Positions 56,824 through 64,000 of a stretch of DNA of 64,000 bases are shown one piece after another. How positions within the stretch are numbered: the stretch's first letter is position 1; each line of letters begins with the position of its first letter. Source of the DNA: Rhodothermales bacterium (lineage in GTDB: Bacteria; Bacteroidota; Rhodothermia; Rhodothermales; JANQRZ01); contig JANQRZ010000014.1 of the NCBI GenBank assembly GCA_028284265.1, positions 62,001 to 126,000 on the forward strand, read 5' to 3'. Both the position numbers and the translations under genes were made by a program. Below the pieces are notes generated by a model. That model made no database searches. It saw nothing but the letters and a program-made list of their open reading frames with translations, and had not been told where the DNA came from.

Positions 56824-56875
56824 GGTAGGCTTTCTAGTCTCTCTTTTCTTTCCCATCCTTCTTTTCTCTGCTACC
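56767..56875 (-). promoter_or_regulatory. Purine/pyrimidine inverted repeat covering a start codon
   Basis: On the mRNA (minus strand) a purine-rich leader (56831-56875) faces a pyrimidine-rich signal-peptide segment (56767-56819); AGAAAAGAGAGA-type and TCTCTCTTTTCT-type arms pair across the ATG at 56823. It could hide the start codon. Inference from sequence only. Confidence 0.4.
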
Positions 56876-56876
56876 C

Positions 56877-57929
56877 CTACAGCGTCCGCCGTCCGGCAAC
56901 GAAGTCCTCGGCCATCTCGACCATGTCGGCACTGCCGATGTAGACCGGGCAGCGCTGGTGCAGCATCTCGGGCTTCACATCGAGGATCGGCTGGCTCCCG
57001 GTGGAGGCACGGCCTCCGGCCTGCTCGACGATGAAGGCCATCGGGTTGGCTTCGTACATCAGCCGGAGCTTGCCGCGCGGGTCGCGCACGTTGGCCGGGT
57101 AGATGTAGATACCGCCCTTGAGTAGGTTGCGGTGGAAGTCCGCCACAAACGAGCCAATATAGCGCGACGTGTAGGGGCGGTTCGTGGCCTTGTCCTCGAT
57201 CTGGAGCCACTTGATGTACTCCTTCGTCCCGTCCTCCCACGAGCGATAGTTGCCCTCGTTGATCGAGTAGATCTTGCCTACGTTCGGCGTCTGGATGTTC
57301 GGGTGCGACAGGAGGAACTCGCCGATGGAGGGATCGAGCGTGAAGCCATTGACGCCGTTGCCTGTCGTGTAGACGAGCATCGTCGAAGACCCGTAGACGA
57401 CGTAGCCTGCCGCCACCTGGTCGCGGCCCGGCTGGAGAGCGTGCTCGGTGAGCGGCTCCTCGCATCCGTCGGGCAGCCGGTAGATCGAGAAGATGGTGCC
57501 GATGGAGACGTTGACGTCCACGTTCGAGGAACCGTCGAGCGGGTCCATCAGCACGATATAGCGCCCGGAGTGACCATTGGTCTTGATCGGGATGGCCTCG
57601 TCGTGTTCCTCGGAGCCGATCATGCAGACCTCGCCGCCCCGGCGAAGCGCCCGGACGAACTCTTCGTGGGCGAGCATGTCGAGCTTCTTCTGGGTATCGC
57701 CCGTCGCGTTCTCGCCCCCGGCCTCGCCGAAGATGTCCACCAGCCCGGCCTTCCGCACGTCGCGGTCCACGATCTTGGCCGCGAGGGCGATGTCGCGGAG
57801 CAGGCGCGAGAACTGGCCCGTCGAGCCGGGTACATCGCCTTGGCGCTCGATGATGAACTGTTCGAGGGTCTTGAGCTTGCCGCCGCCGTTGGCGAGCGAC
57901 TGCTGGGTCGGAGCGGTTACGGTCTGCAT
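56877..57929 (-). CDS. fbp: Fructose-1,6-bisphosphatase class I
   Basis: Catalyses the key gluconeogenic step. The 350-residue protein has [20 protein letters not shown] (metal-binding Asp residues), [13 protein letters not shown] (acidic metal ligand), [20 protein letters not shown], and [20 protein letters not shown] with the substrate-phosphate Lys and Tyr, then [20 protein letters not shown]. All are class I features. The N-terminus fits the family. It is downstream-facing the exported-protein gene and upstream-facing a 66 bp gap. Confidence 0.96.
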   Translation of the reverse strand: MQTVTAPTQQSLANGGGKLKTLEQFIIERQGDVPGSTGQFSRLLRDIALAAKIVDRDVRKAGLVDIFGEAGGENATGDTQKKLDMLAHEEFVRALRRGGEVCMIGSEEHDEAIPIKTNGHSGRYIVLMDPLDGSSNVDVNVSIGTIFSIYRLPDGCEEPLTEHALQPGRDQVAAGYVVYGSSTMLVYTTGNGVNGFTLDPSIGEFLLSHPNIQTPNVGKIYSINEGNYRSWEDGTKEYIKWLQIEDKATNRPYTSRYIGSFVADFHRNLLKGGIYIYPANVRDPRGKLRLMYEANPMAFIVEQAGGRASTGSQPILDVKPEMLHQRCPVYIGSADMVEMAEDFVAGRRTL

Positions 57930-57995
57930 AAAAAGGTAGGATCAGGATGACTCAACCTATCGGCACAGCCACTGGAGGGGTTAAAGAGTCACAAT

Positions 57996-58694
57996 CTACA
58001 CTAAGTCCCTGTGCTTCTCGGCGAGGGATGCGAGGAGTTCACGGGTTCTGCGTGGCGCGTTCACAGCCTCGTCCGATGCCAAGTCGGCGATGAGGCGGCG
58101 CAGCGCGTCCGGTGTGTCCACATCGTACCACGCAGGCAGTACGCTGACAGCAGCCCCTGTGGCCTCGGCCCGCTCCAAGGTCTGCACGAACACATTGGGG
58201 TGGCTGTAGGCCATGCCCTCGAAAAGCCGTGGGTAGACCTCGTTCATCCCGAGCAGGTAATACCCGCCATCGTCGCTCGGCCCGAGGACGATAGAGAGCG
58301 GCGCGTTCAGTTCCTCAAACCCGCACTCGACGAAAGCGAGCGGGAGCGTCGGGTGGTCCGTCCCGATGATGACGACGCACTCGTAACCCGCCACGAAGGT
58401 CTCGACGAAGGCGTTGAGCATGCGGGCACCGAGGCCCTTGCCGCGCTGCGCATGGACCGAGACCCCATCCGGCGCGAAACCCTCTGGAACGGGCGTCTCC
58501 GATGGCGCGAGGTAGAGCCGTACGTCGGCCTCAAGATGACCGTAGGCGTCGAGGCTGTCGTGGAGAAAGGCCTCGTAGAGGTGCGCCGCCTCAGTCGGCG
58601 TCAGTAGCGTCGTCAGCCGGGTCTTGACGGCACCCGGCTCCGGCAGCTTGGCAAAAACAATGAGCGCGGCGCGGCGAGCGTGAGGGTGCGTCAC
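57996..58694 (-). CDS. TIGR04282-type glycosyltransferase (arsenosugar-related)
   Basis: The 232-residue protein has [20 protein letters not shown] near the start, a G-K-T-R-L nucleotide-sugar-binding pattern, [20 protein letters not shown] with the acidic metal site, and [20 protein letters not shown] near 145, matching the TIGR04282/DUF2064 glycosyltransferase family linked with arsenosugar and similar sugar transfers. It starts with GTG and overlaps the response regulator gene by 4 bp, so it is last in the kinase-regulator operon. Sugar substrate unknown. Confidence 0.88.
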   Translation of the reverse strand: MTHPHARRAALIVFAKLPEPGAVKTRLTTLLTPTEAAHLYEAFLHDSLDAYGHLEADVRLYLAPSETPVPEGFAPDGVSVHAQRGKGLGARMLNAFVETFVAGYECVVIIGTDHPTLPLAFVECGFEELNAPLSIVLGPSDDGGYYLLGMNEVYPRLFEGMAYSHPNVFVQTLERAEATGAAVSVLPAWYDVDTPDALRRLIADLASDEAVNAPRRTRELLASLAEKHRDLV

Positions 58695-59134
58695 TCGGAG
58701 GGCAGTTTGACGAGCGACAGCCAGAAGTCGTCGATGGCCCGGACCACTTCGAGAAACTGGTCGAGGTCAACGGGCTTGGCGACGTAGCAGTTGGCCGCGA
58801 GGCTATAGGCCGCTGCCACGTCGTCTTCGCTCTGCGAGGTCGTCAGCACGACAACGGGGATGGTCTTGAAGCGCTCGTCGGCACGCATCGCGGCGAGGAC
58901 TTCGCGCCCGCCCATCTTGGGCATGTTGAGGTCGAGCAGCATCAGGTCCGGACGCGGCACGTCCTCGAATGTCCCTTCCTTGCGAAGAAACCGGAGCGCC
59001 TCTTCCCCGTCGCGGGCGACGTGGAGGTTGTTGGCGACCTTGGCGTCCCGCAGGGCTTCGATGGTCAACGTGACGTCGCCGGGGCTGTCTTCGACGAGGA
59101 GGATTTCAATGGGGCGAGTGGTGGCATCAACCAT
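58691..59134 (-). CDS. Single-domain response regulator (Rcp1-like)
   Basis: The 147-residue product is a lone receiver: [20 protein letters not shown] at the start, phosphoacceptor Asp68 in [26 protein letters not shown] and [16 protein letters not shown] with the conserved Lys. There is no output domain, as in Rcp1 regulators that act with phytochrome-class kinases. The start overlaps the kinase stop by 8 bp, so they are coupled and probably partners. Confidence 0.93.
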   Translation of the reverse strand: MVDATTRPIEILLVEDSPGDVTLTIEALRDAKVANNLHVARDGEEALRFLRKEGTFEDVPRPDLMLLDLNMPKMGGREVLAAMRADERFKTIPVVVLTTSQSEDDVAAAYSLAANCYVAKPVDLDQFLEVVRAIDDFWLSLVKLPSE

Positions 59135-60305
59135 GGGCAGGGTCCGAAGAAGCGGCGGGAAGAGTGAAATAGAACGTTGTGCCCGGCGCGGCGTCGGGAT
59201 CGGATTCGAACCAGAGGCGGCCGCCGTGGCGCTCGACGATCTTCTTGCACATGGCAAGGCCGATGCCCGTTCCCTCGTACTCGTCGCGGGTGTGGAGACG
59301 CTGGAAGATTTGGAACACGCGGTCGGCGTGGTGCGATGCAATGCCAATGCCGTTGTCGGCCACGGCGAAGCGCCACATCGCCCCCTCTTCGATCTCTTCA
59401 GCCCAAACCCGAACGAGCGGCACGGCCTCACCGCGAAACTTGATCGCGTTGGCGACGAGGTTCTGTACCAACTGGCGCATCTGCGTCTCGTCCGCCTCGA
59501 CCGTCGGCAGGTCCGCCACCTCTATCGTTGCATCGGCTTCATCTAAGGCAGGACCGAGGTCCGTCAGCACGGTCTGGAGCGTGCGCTGCATATCGACCGG
59601 CTTAAACGCCTTGCCACGCGTCCCGACCTGCGAGTACACCAGCAGGTCCCGGATCAGCGTCTGCATCCGCTTCGCCCCGTCCACCGCGTAGGCGATGTAC
59701 TCGTCGGCGGTCTCGTCAAGCTGGTCGGCATAGCGGCGCTGGAGAAGTTGGAGGAAGCTCGACACCATCCGCAGCGGCTCCTGCAAGTCGTGTGATGCGA
59801 TGTAGGCGAACTGTTCAAGTTCAGCATTGCGCTCCTTGAGCTGCTCGGCGTTGCGCTTGAGGGACTGTTCGACGCGGAGTTGCTCGGTTACGTCGCGCTG
59901 CGTAGCGACCCAATGGGTGATCTGCCCCGCCCCGTCTTTGATGGCGGCAATGTCCCAGTCCATGACGAACGTCGTGCCGTCCTTGCGGTAGTTCACGGTC
60001 TTGCCCGAAGACAACTCGCCGCGCTCCAGCTTGTCCCGAAGCTGGTCGATGACGGCGCGGTCGGTTTCCGGTCCTTGGAGGATGCGCGGGGTCTTACCGA
60101 ACACCTCGGCGAGCGTGTAGCCCGTCAACTCGGTGAAGGCCGCATTGGCGTAGACGATGCGCGGCCCCGGCTCGTCGAGGTCGGCGTCGGTGATGAGAAT
60201 CGAGTCGCGGGCGTGCTCGACAGCGCTCGCCAGCAACCGCAGCCACCCCTCGAAGGCCTCGTGTTCGGCAGCGGGGTCGTGGGTATCGGGCGCAGGCGGA
60301 AACAT
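59127..60305 (-). CDS. Sensor histidine kinase with LOV-like PAS domain
   Basis: The ATG ending at 60305 gives 392 residues; a TTG 42 bp upstream is an alternative. Residues about 25-150 form a PAS domain with strong LOV resemblance: [18 protein letters not shown] then [20 protein letters not shown], and the ending [13 protein letters not shown]. The Cys that forms the flavin adduct in LOV (GRNCRFLQ) is Pro73 here. The DHp domain has [20 protein letters not shown] with the phosphorylatable His, and the ATPase has [18 protein letters not shown] and [18 protein letters not shown]. The cytoplasmic kinase has no membrane segment. Partner: the response regulator at 58691. Confidence 0.92.
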   Translation of the reverse strand: MFPPAPDTHDPAAEHEAFEGWLRLLASAVEHARDSILITDADLDEPGPRIVYANAAFTELTGYTLAEVFGKTPRILQGPETDRAVIDQLRDKLERGELSSGKTVNYRKDGTTFVMDWDIAAIKDGAGQITHWVATQRDVTEQLRVEQSLKRNAEQLKERNAELEQFAYIASHDLQEPLRMVSSFLQLLQRRYADQLDETADEYIAYAVDGAKRMQTLIRDLLVYSQVGTRGKAFKPVDMQRTLQTVLTDLGPALDEADATIEVADLPTVEADETQMRQLVQNLVANAIKFRGEAVPLVRVWAEEIEEGAMWRFAVADNGIGIASHHADRVFQIFQRLHTRDEYEGTGIGLAMCKKIVERHGGRLWFESDPDAAPGTTFYFTLPAASSDPAHG

Positions 60306-60373
60306 GGGGACGAGAGGTGTCGAAACCGTGAGGGGCGGTGGCTCCAACGGCGCACGCGGTTCGCTGATCCGGG

Positions 60374-61732
60374 CTATGCCACAACCTCGGCGAGGGCGTC
60401 GCGGAGACTGAGTACAGCAGCGTCGTCACCGAGTGCCCGGTCGAGCGTTCGCTCGAACACAGAAGCCTGGCCGGGGTAGTCCACCTCGTCATAGATCGTG
60501 TTGTGCCAGAGCAGTACGCACACTCCTCCTACGCGATGGCATGCAGCGAAAAGGTCAAGGATGCTCCGCTCGGCCTCGTCGGGCGACAAGCCCTGATGCG
60601 CGAAGAGCGTGGTGTCCATCACCGTGAGCGGCAGTTCCCACACGTCGAGCGGCGCGTTCGCCTGCACATCGAAGAGCGGAAATGGAAAGCAGGTACCACG
60701 CCGGAAGCCGGGCTGCCGGGCAAACCCGAGCGTCGAGTCGAGACGAAATCCAGCGACTTCGTGCAGCCTCGGCGTCATAGCCTCGAAGCGGAGGAAGTGT
60801 TGCCGAACCGAGGCAGGCGGTGCGCCGGTCAGCATCGTGAGCAGGTCGCGCTCCTCGATGAGGTGCCCGAGGTGGTCGTGTCCGAAGTAACTCGGGTGCA
60901 GCCCGACCTCGAACCTGTCACGCGCCAACCCCGCGACGAAGCGCCGAAGCCAAGGGCTGCGCGTCGAATACGGTACGTCCCACGGTCCGCGTGCGGCGGT
61001 TTTGAAGAAATACGTCGCCCCCACACCATGCGCCCGCTCGGCCTTGACCATGCGCTCCAGACTCGTGCGCCGAGGGTTCGGAGCGAGCGTGGCCTGCCGG
61101 ACGGCGGCTCCAGCCTGCCCATCCCGACGAAGCGCAGCGCGGGCGAGGGTGCCGAGTCGCCGCTTGCGAAGCAGGTCCACATCGTGCGTGAGCGCCACGG
61201 CCCACGGCTTGCCTTGCCATGTCCACCGCTGGATCGGCACACCAAGCGCCGCTAGCTGCTCTGCCAACATTTCGCGGTATCGGTCCACGATGGGTTCCTC
61301 TGCACAACCCAGTTCTGCTTGGAGCGAGGCGCTGTACGGGAAGCGCCCGTGCTCGTCGCGTATCCGCGTCGCCACCTCTTGCCAGCCCGATAGCCAGAAA
61401 AAAGCCGAGGCGACGAGGTCTGCGGAGTCGGGAGCCGGGAAGTTGGGCGATGCGCGTCGTGGGAAAAGAACAGGGATGCCATCGAGCACCGAGGCGTCAT
61501 CAGCGCGGTAGAGTTCGCCGGAAGCGAAGAAGGCCTCTGTGTTGGGGTCGAGATAGACCGTAAGGACACCGTCTGGCAGTGCCTCGGGCTGTGGCCCGTA
61601 GTAGAGGCTACCCGCCGCGAGATCGTCACGCTCTACCCAATCAGGTTCGAGACCAAGCGGTGCGAGAAGTACACGCAGCGCATACCGCGCCTTTGGCTCG
61701 AACGCCGCCGAGGCTTCGATGCAGCACGGTAT
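60374..61732 (-). CDS. Polysaccharide deacetylase family protein with DUF7033-like N-terminus
   Basis: The frame is open on the minus strand from 61801 to 60374, but from its 5' stop down to a GTG ending at 61489 there is no ATG, GTG or TTG. Coding character starts near 61735: RYALRVLLAPLGLEPDW and LAAGSLYYGPQPEALPDG look like the DUF7033 domain that precedes many NodB-like deacetylases, so starting at the GTG would cut real sequence. I give the ATA codon ending at 61732 as a stand-in. The NodB domain has VALTHDVDLLRKR (His-Asp), LHPSYFGHDHLGH and LLWHNTIYDE. The 5' end abuts a repeat-like stretch (61741-61842); truncation is possible. Confidence 0.75.
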   Translation of the reverse strand: MPCCIEASAAFEPKARYALRVLLAPLGLEPDWVERDDLAAGSLYYGPQPEALPDGVLTVYLDPNTEAFFASGELYRADDASVLDGIPVLFPRRASPNFPAPDSADLVASAFFWLSGWQEVATRIRDEHGRFPYSASLQAELGCAEEPIVDRYREMLAEQLAALGVPIQRWTWQGKPWAVALTHDVDLLRKRRLGTLARAALRRDGQAGAAVRQATLAPNPRRTSLERMVKAERAHGVGATYFFKTAARGPWDVPYSTRSPWLRRFVAGLARDRFEVGLHPSYFGHDHLGHLIEERDLLTMLTGAPPASVRQHFLRFEAMTPRLHEVAGFRLDSTLGFARQPGFRRGTCFPFPLFDVQANAPLDVWELPLTVMDTTLFAHQGLSPDEAERSILDLFAACHRVGGVCVLLWHNTIYDEVDYPGQASVFERTLDRALGDDAAVLSLRDALAEVVA

Positions 61733-61740
61733 GCGATGGG

Positions 61741-61842
61741 CTGAAGACAGAGGACGCTGGACAGTGAGACGATGGAAAGCGGACGATGAGACGGTAGCCT
61801 GCTATCTACCGTCTTCTGTTTCACCGTCTACTGGGATTGGCA
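61741..61842. repeat. Degenerate repeat, AGACGGTAG family
   Basis: AGACGGTAG (61789-61797) and CTACCGTCT (61806-61814) form a hairpin within a stretch of similar GACGATG/GTCTACTG words. The sequence resembles the low-complexity dispersed repeats that yield spurious SRLPSHRPLS-type peptides. It stands at the 5' end of the deacetylase gene. Confidence 0.5.
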
Positions 61843-61901
61843 TTTCATCGAAAAATACCTTGGCTGCGCGGGATAGACGTGCTATTCTTGGCCCTTCCAC
61901 G

Positions 61902-61931
61902 CCGGCCCCGTCGCTTGGGTGCCGGTTTTTT
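61902..61931 (+). terminator. Orphan plus-strand terminator-like hairpin
   Basis: CCGGCCCC and GGGTGCCGG arms with a 7-base loop are followed by six T. It lies 74 bp before the isomerase start, and no plus-strand gene precedes it within range, so it may end a small RNA or a leader transcript. Confidence 0.45.
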
Positions 61932-62004
61932 CGTCGCCGAAAGCGGTGGACCGCACGCGGTGGCGCGACTCTGATCCTACCGACTTAACACGAGCAATGA
62001 CGTT

Positions 62005-64000
62005 ATGGGCATGATGACCAAGATGCGCGAGAGCACAGGTGTGGTTCTCTGGATTCTCGTTCTCTCGTTCGGCGGCCTGTGGGTCCTTCAGGACTCTGGT
62101 GCCCTTGACAATATCGGCCTGCAACAGCGCCAGAACATCGCCGTCGTCAACGGCGAGCCTGTGCTCTACGAGGAGTATACGCGCGCGCTCGAACAGGAGG
62201 TCCGCAACTACCAGCAGCAGACGGGTGAGTCGGCCACGCAAGCCCTCCGCGATCAGTACTCCGACACGGTCTACGATCGCCTCATCGAGAACAAGCTGCG
62301 CGAGCGCGAGATGGACCGCCTCGGCATCCGCGTCACCGACGCTGAGGTCCAGAACCTCTTCACCGGCCCGAACCCAGACCCCATCGTCCGCCAGCTTTTC
62401 GCCGGCGCGGATGGCGAACTCGACCGGGGCCTGCTCCAGAGCGCCATCGACAACCCCGAGGCCACGCAGGACCTGATCGCCATCGAGGAATACCTCCGCA
62501 GCAAGCGCCGCGCTGAGAAACTGAACGCGCTCTTCGGGGCCGCCGTCCGCGTGACCGACGCCGAAGTTGACGCGGAGTACATCCGCCGCAACCGGACGGC
62601 ACAGGGTCGCTACATCGCCCTCCGCTACGCCGAGATTCCCGACAGCGCTGTCGCGGTGACCGAGCGCGACTTCCGAGCCTACTACGACGACAACCGCGAC
62701 GACTATGCCCGCGAGCGGACCGTCACCGTGGATTTCGTCACGCTCTCGCAGGAACCGAGCGCCGAGGATTCCGCCTCCGTCCTGAGCGACCTCGCCGACC
62801 TCACCGACGCCTTTGCCGCTGCCGAGGATGACTCGGTGTTCGTCCTCCAGAACTTCTCGCAGGTGCCCTATACCGGAGCCTACGTCGGGCCGGGCAACAT
62901 GGACACCGCCTTGGCTGAAGCCATCTTCGCTGACCCGACGGTGGGCCGTGTCGCTGGCCCGGTGCTCGTTGGCGATCAGGCACGGCTCGTCAAGATCACG
63001 GATGTCCGTTCGACCGGCAATACCGCCGTCCGCGCCCGCCACATCCTCTTCGGCAACCGGGGTGACACGGACGAGCAGCGCGAGGCCCAGCGCCAGCAAG
63101 CGCTCGACATCCGGCAGCGCCTCCAGAGCGGCGAATCCTTCGAGACCCTCGCCCGTCAGTATTCGCAGGACCCCGGCAGCGCCGCACGCGGTGGCGACCT
63201 CGGCTGGTTCGGCGAGGGCCGGATGGTCGCACCGTTTGAGGAAGCAGCCTTCGGAGCACGCATCGGCGATGTCGTCGGTCCCGTAGCGACAGACTTCGGG
63301 TTCCACCTGATCCGCGTCGAAGAGCGCACTGACGTTGAAGTCCAATTTGCGCAGGTTGCCCAGTCCGTCGGCGTCACCTCCGCCACCCTCCGCGCCGTCC
63401 GCGACAAGGCCGACGACCTGACCTACTACACCGAGGAAGGTGGCGACTTCGCCGCCGAGGCTGAACGCCTCGGGCTGGACCTCCAGCAAGCCGTTGTCCA
63501 AGGCGACCAAGCCTTCATCCCCGGCCTCGGCAACAGCCGCGCCGTGCGGAGCTTCATCGCCCGTGCCCAACCCGGCGACGTGTCTGACGTAATCGACACC
63601 GGCACCGACTTCGTCGTCGTCCGCGTGGCCGAGGTCGAGCCGGAGGGCTTCCGCTCCTTCGAGGACGTGCGCGCTGAGATCGAGCCGCGTGTCCGGCTGG
63701 AAAAGAAGAAAGAGGTGCAAGCCGCCAAGCTCCGCGAGGCGAGCGGTGGGCTGGACCAACTCGGTGCCGCTGTGGGTGCCCCCGTCCGCACCACGCAGGA
63801 CCTCGCGCTCTCAGCTACGACGGTGCCCGGTCTCGGGCGTGAGCCTGCCTTCATCGGCACGCTCCTCGGGCTGGACCAAGGCGAGACCTCGGGCGTTGTG
63901 ACCGGCGAGAACTCGGTGTTCGTCATCGAGTCCACCAGCGTCACTGACGCCGACGTGTCGGCTATGACCGCCGAGGAGCGGACGGCGCTGAAGACCGAAC
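62005..64000 (+). CDS. PpiD/SurA-type peptidyl-prolyl isomerase, 3' end off the window
   Basis: The frame starts at the ATG at 62005 and is open for 665 codons to the window edge. An N-terminal membrane helix ([20 protein letters not shown]) is followed by a SurA-like chaperone region ([20 protein letters not shown], then [20 protein letters not shown]) and a PpiC-type rotamase at about residues 342-437 ([51 protein letters not shown]). PpiD-type proteins fold exported proteins at the periplasmic face of the inner membrane. A segment after 440 repeats chaperone-like character. Upstream is a 180 bp region with a terminator-like hairpin. Confidence 0.93.
   Translation, partial: MGMMTKMRESTGVVLWILVLSFGGLWVLQDSGALDNIGLQQRQNIAVVNGEPVLYEEYTRALEQEVRNYQQQTGESATQALRDQYSDTVYDRLIENKLREREMDRLGIRVTDAEVQNLFTGPNPDPIVRQLFAGADGELDRGLLQSAIDNPEATQDLIAIEEYLRSKRRAEKLNALFGAAVRVTDAEVDAEYIRRNRTAQGRYIALRYAEIPDSAVAVTERDFRAYYDDNRDDYARERTVTVDFVTLSQEPSAEDSASVLSDLADLTDAFAAAEDDSVFVLQNFSQVPYTGAYVGPGNMDTALAEAIFADPTVGRVAGPVLVGDQARLVKITDVRSTGNTAVRARHILFGNRGDTDEQREAQRQQALDIRQRLQSGESFETLARQYSQDPGSAARGGDLGWFGEGRMVAPFEEAAFGARIGDVVGPVATDFGFHLIRVEERTDVEVQFAQVAQSVGVTSATLRAVRDKADDLTYYTEEGGDFAAEAERLGLDLQQAVVQGDQAFIPGLGNSRAVRSFIARAQPGDVSDVIDTGTDFVVVRVAEVEPEGFRSFEDVRAEIEPRVRLEKKKEVQAAKLREASGGLDQLGAAVGAPVRTTQDLALSATTVPGLGREPAFIGTLLGLDQGETSGVVTGENSVFVIESTSVTDADVSAMTAEERTALKTE

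Noticed and set aside
61882-63759. Long open frame on the minus strand (625 codons)
   Set aside because: It lies antisense to the isomerase gene, which has clear SurA/PpiC motifs; high GC leaves the antisense frame open and the product has no domain.

Overview
The window looks like a core-genome segment of a GC-rich marine Bacteroidota of the Rhodothermia type (Salinibacter, Rubricoccus and Rubrivirga relatives). This is inferred from several features: GC-rich, gene-dense DNA; exported proteins ending in PNP-F/Y type C-terminal sorting domains; many Cys-lipoproteins with Bacteroidota-style signal peptides; weak Shine-Dalgarno use; and a parE/parC-type topoisomerase pair. No rRNA, tRNA, CRISPR array, transposase or prophage gene was recognised.

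Layout. 1-5524: three exported proteins on the minus strand (a lipoprotein cut by the window edge and two sorting-domain proteins). 5642-10302: an ATP-grasp/SET fusion, divergent from a small Smr protein, a class I amidotransferase and a membrane-anchored lytic transglycosylase. 10320-20851 (minus): MOSC protein, DUF6998-like protein, ppk1, dnaG, a second MOSC protein, an Ig-like lipoprotein and a large M16 peptidase. 21178-25375 (plus): OsmC protein, small membrane protein, the ergothioneine pair egtB-egtD, and polyphosphate glucokinase. 25379-28766 (minus): SPOR lipoprotein, deoC, an L7/L12-like fusion protein and a sigma-54 response regulator. 28949-29705 (plus): two small genes. 29836-42455 (minus): rlmB, PLP decarboxylase, TlpA-like thioredoxin, lgt, hisS, a small Imm32-like protein, PTS IIA, rluD, then obgE-dprA-EEP phosphatase-aminotransferase with ATGA overlaps. 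42494-45159 (plus): rnhA and two TRAP transporter permeases. 45162-54192 (minus): parE, an inserted lipoprotein gene, parC, an AlbA_2/Schlafen-type protein, gpsA, purM and an enoyl-CoA hydratase. 54238-61732: a McrB-N/DUF2461-like protein, a divergent outer-membrane barrel, an exported protein, fbp, then a polysaccharide deacetylase, histidine kinase, response regulator and glycosyltransferase cluster. 62005-end (plus): a PpiD/SurA-type peptidyl-prolyl isomerase cut by the window edge.

Functional links. Polyphosphate is made by ppk1 and used by ppgK about 11 kb away. EgtB and EgtD together account for the core of ergothioneine synthesis. Lgt fits the many lipoproteins. DprA implies natural transformation or recombination capacity. 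The kinase and response regulator overlap and should act together.

Most unusual items: the ATP-grasp/SET fusion; the L7/L12-CTD plus translation-factor-barrel fusion; an in-frame extra segment of about 30 residues in the ParC breakage-reunion domain; a LOV-like sensor lacking the photo-adduct cysteine; several families of intergenic palindromic repeats, one of which abuts a deacetylase gene with no canonical start codon; and a scatter of single lower-GC genes wedged at housekeeping gene boundaries. Starts were chosen by signal peptides, family length and spacing. Taxonomy and most substrate assignments are inference.
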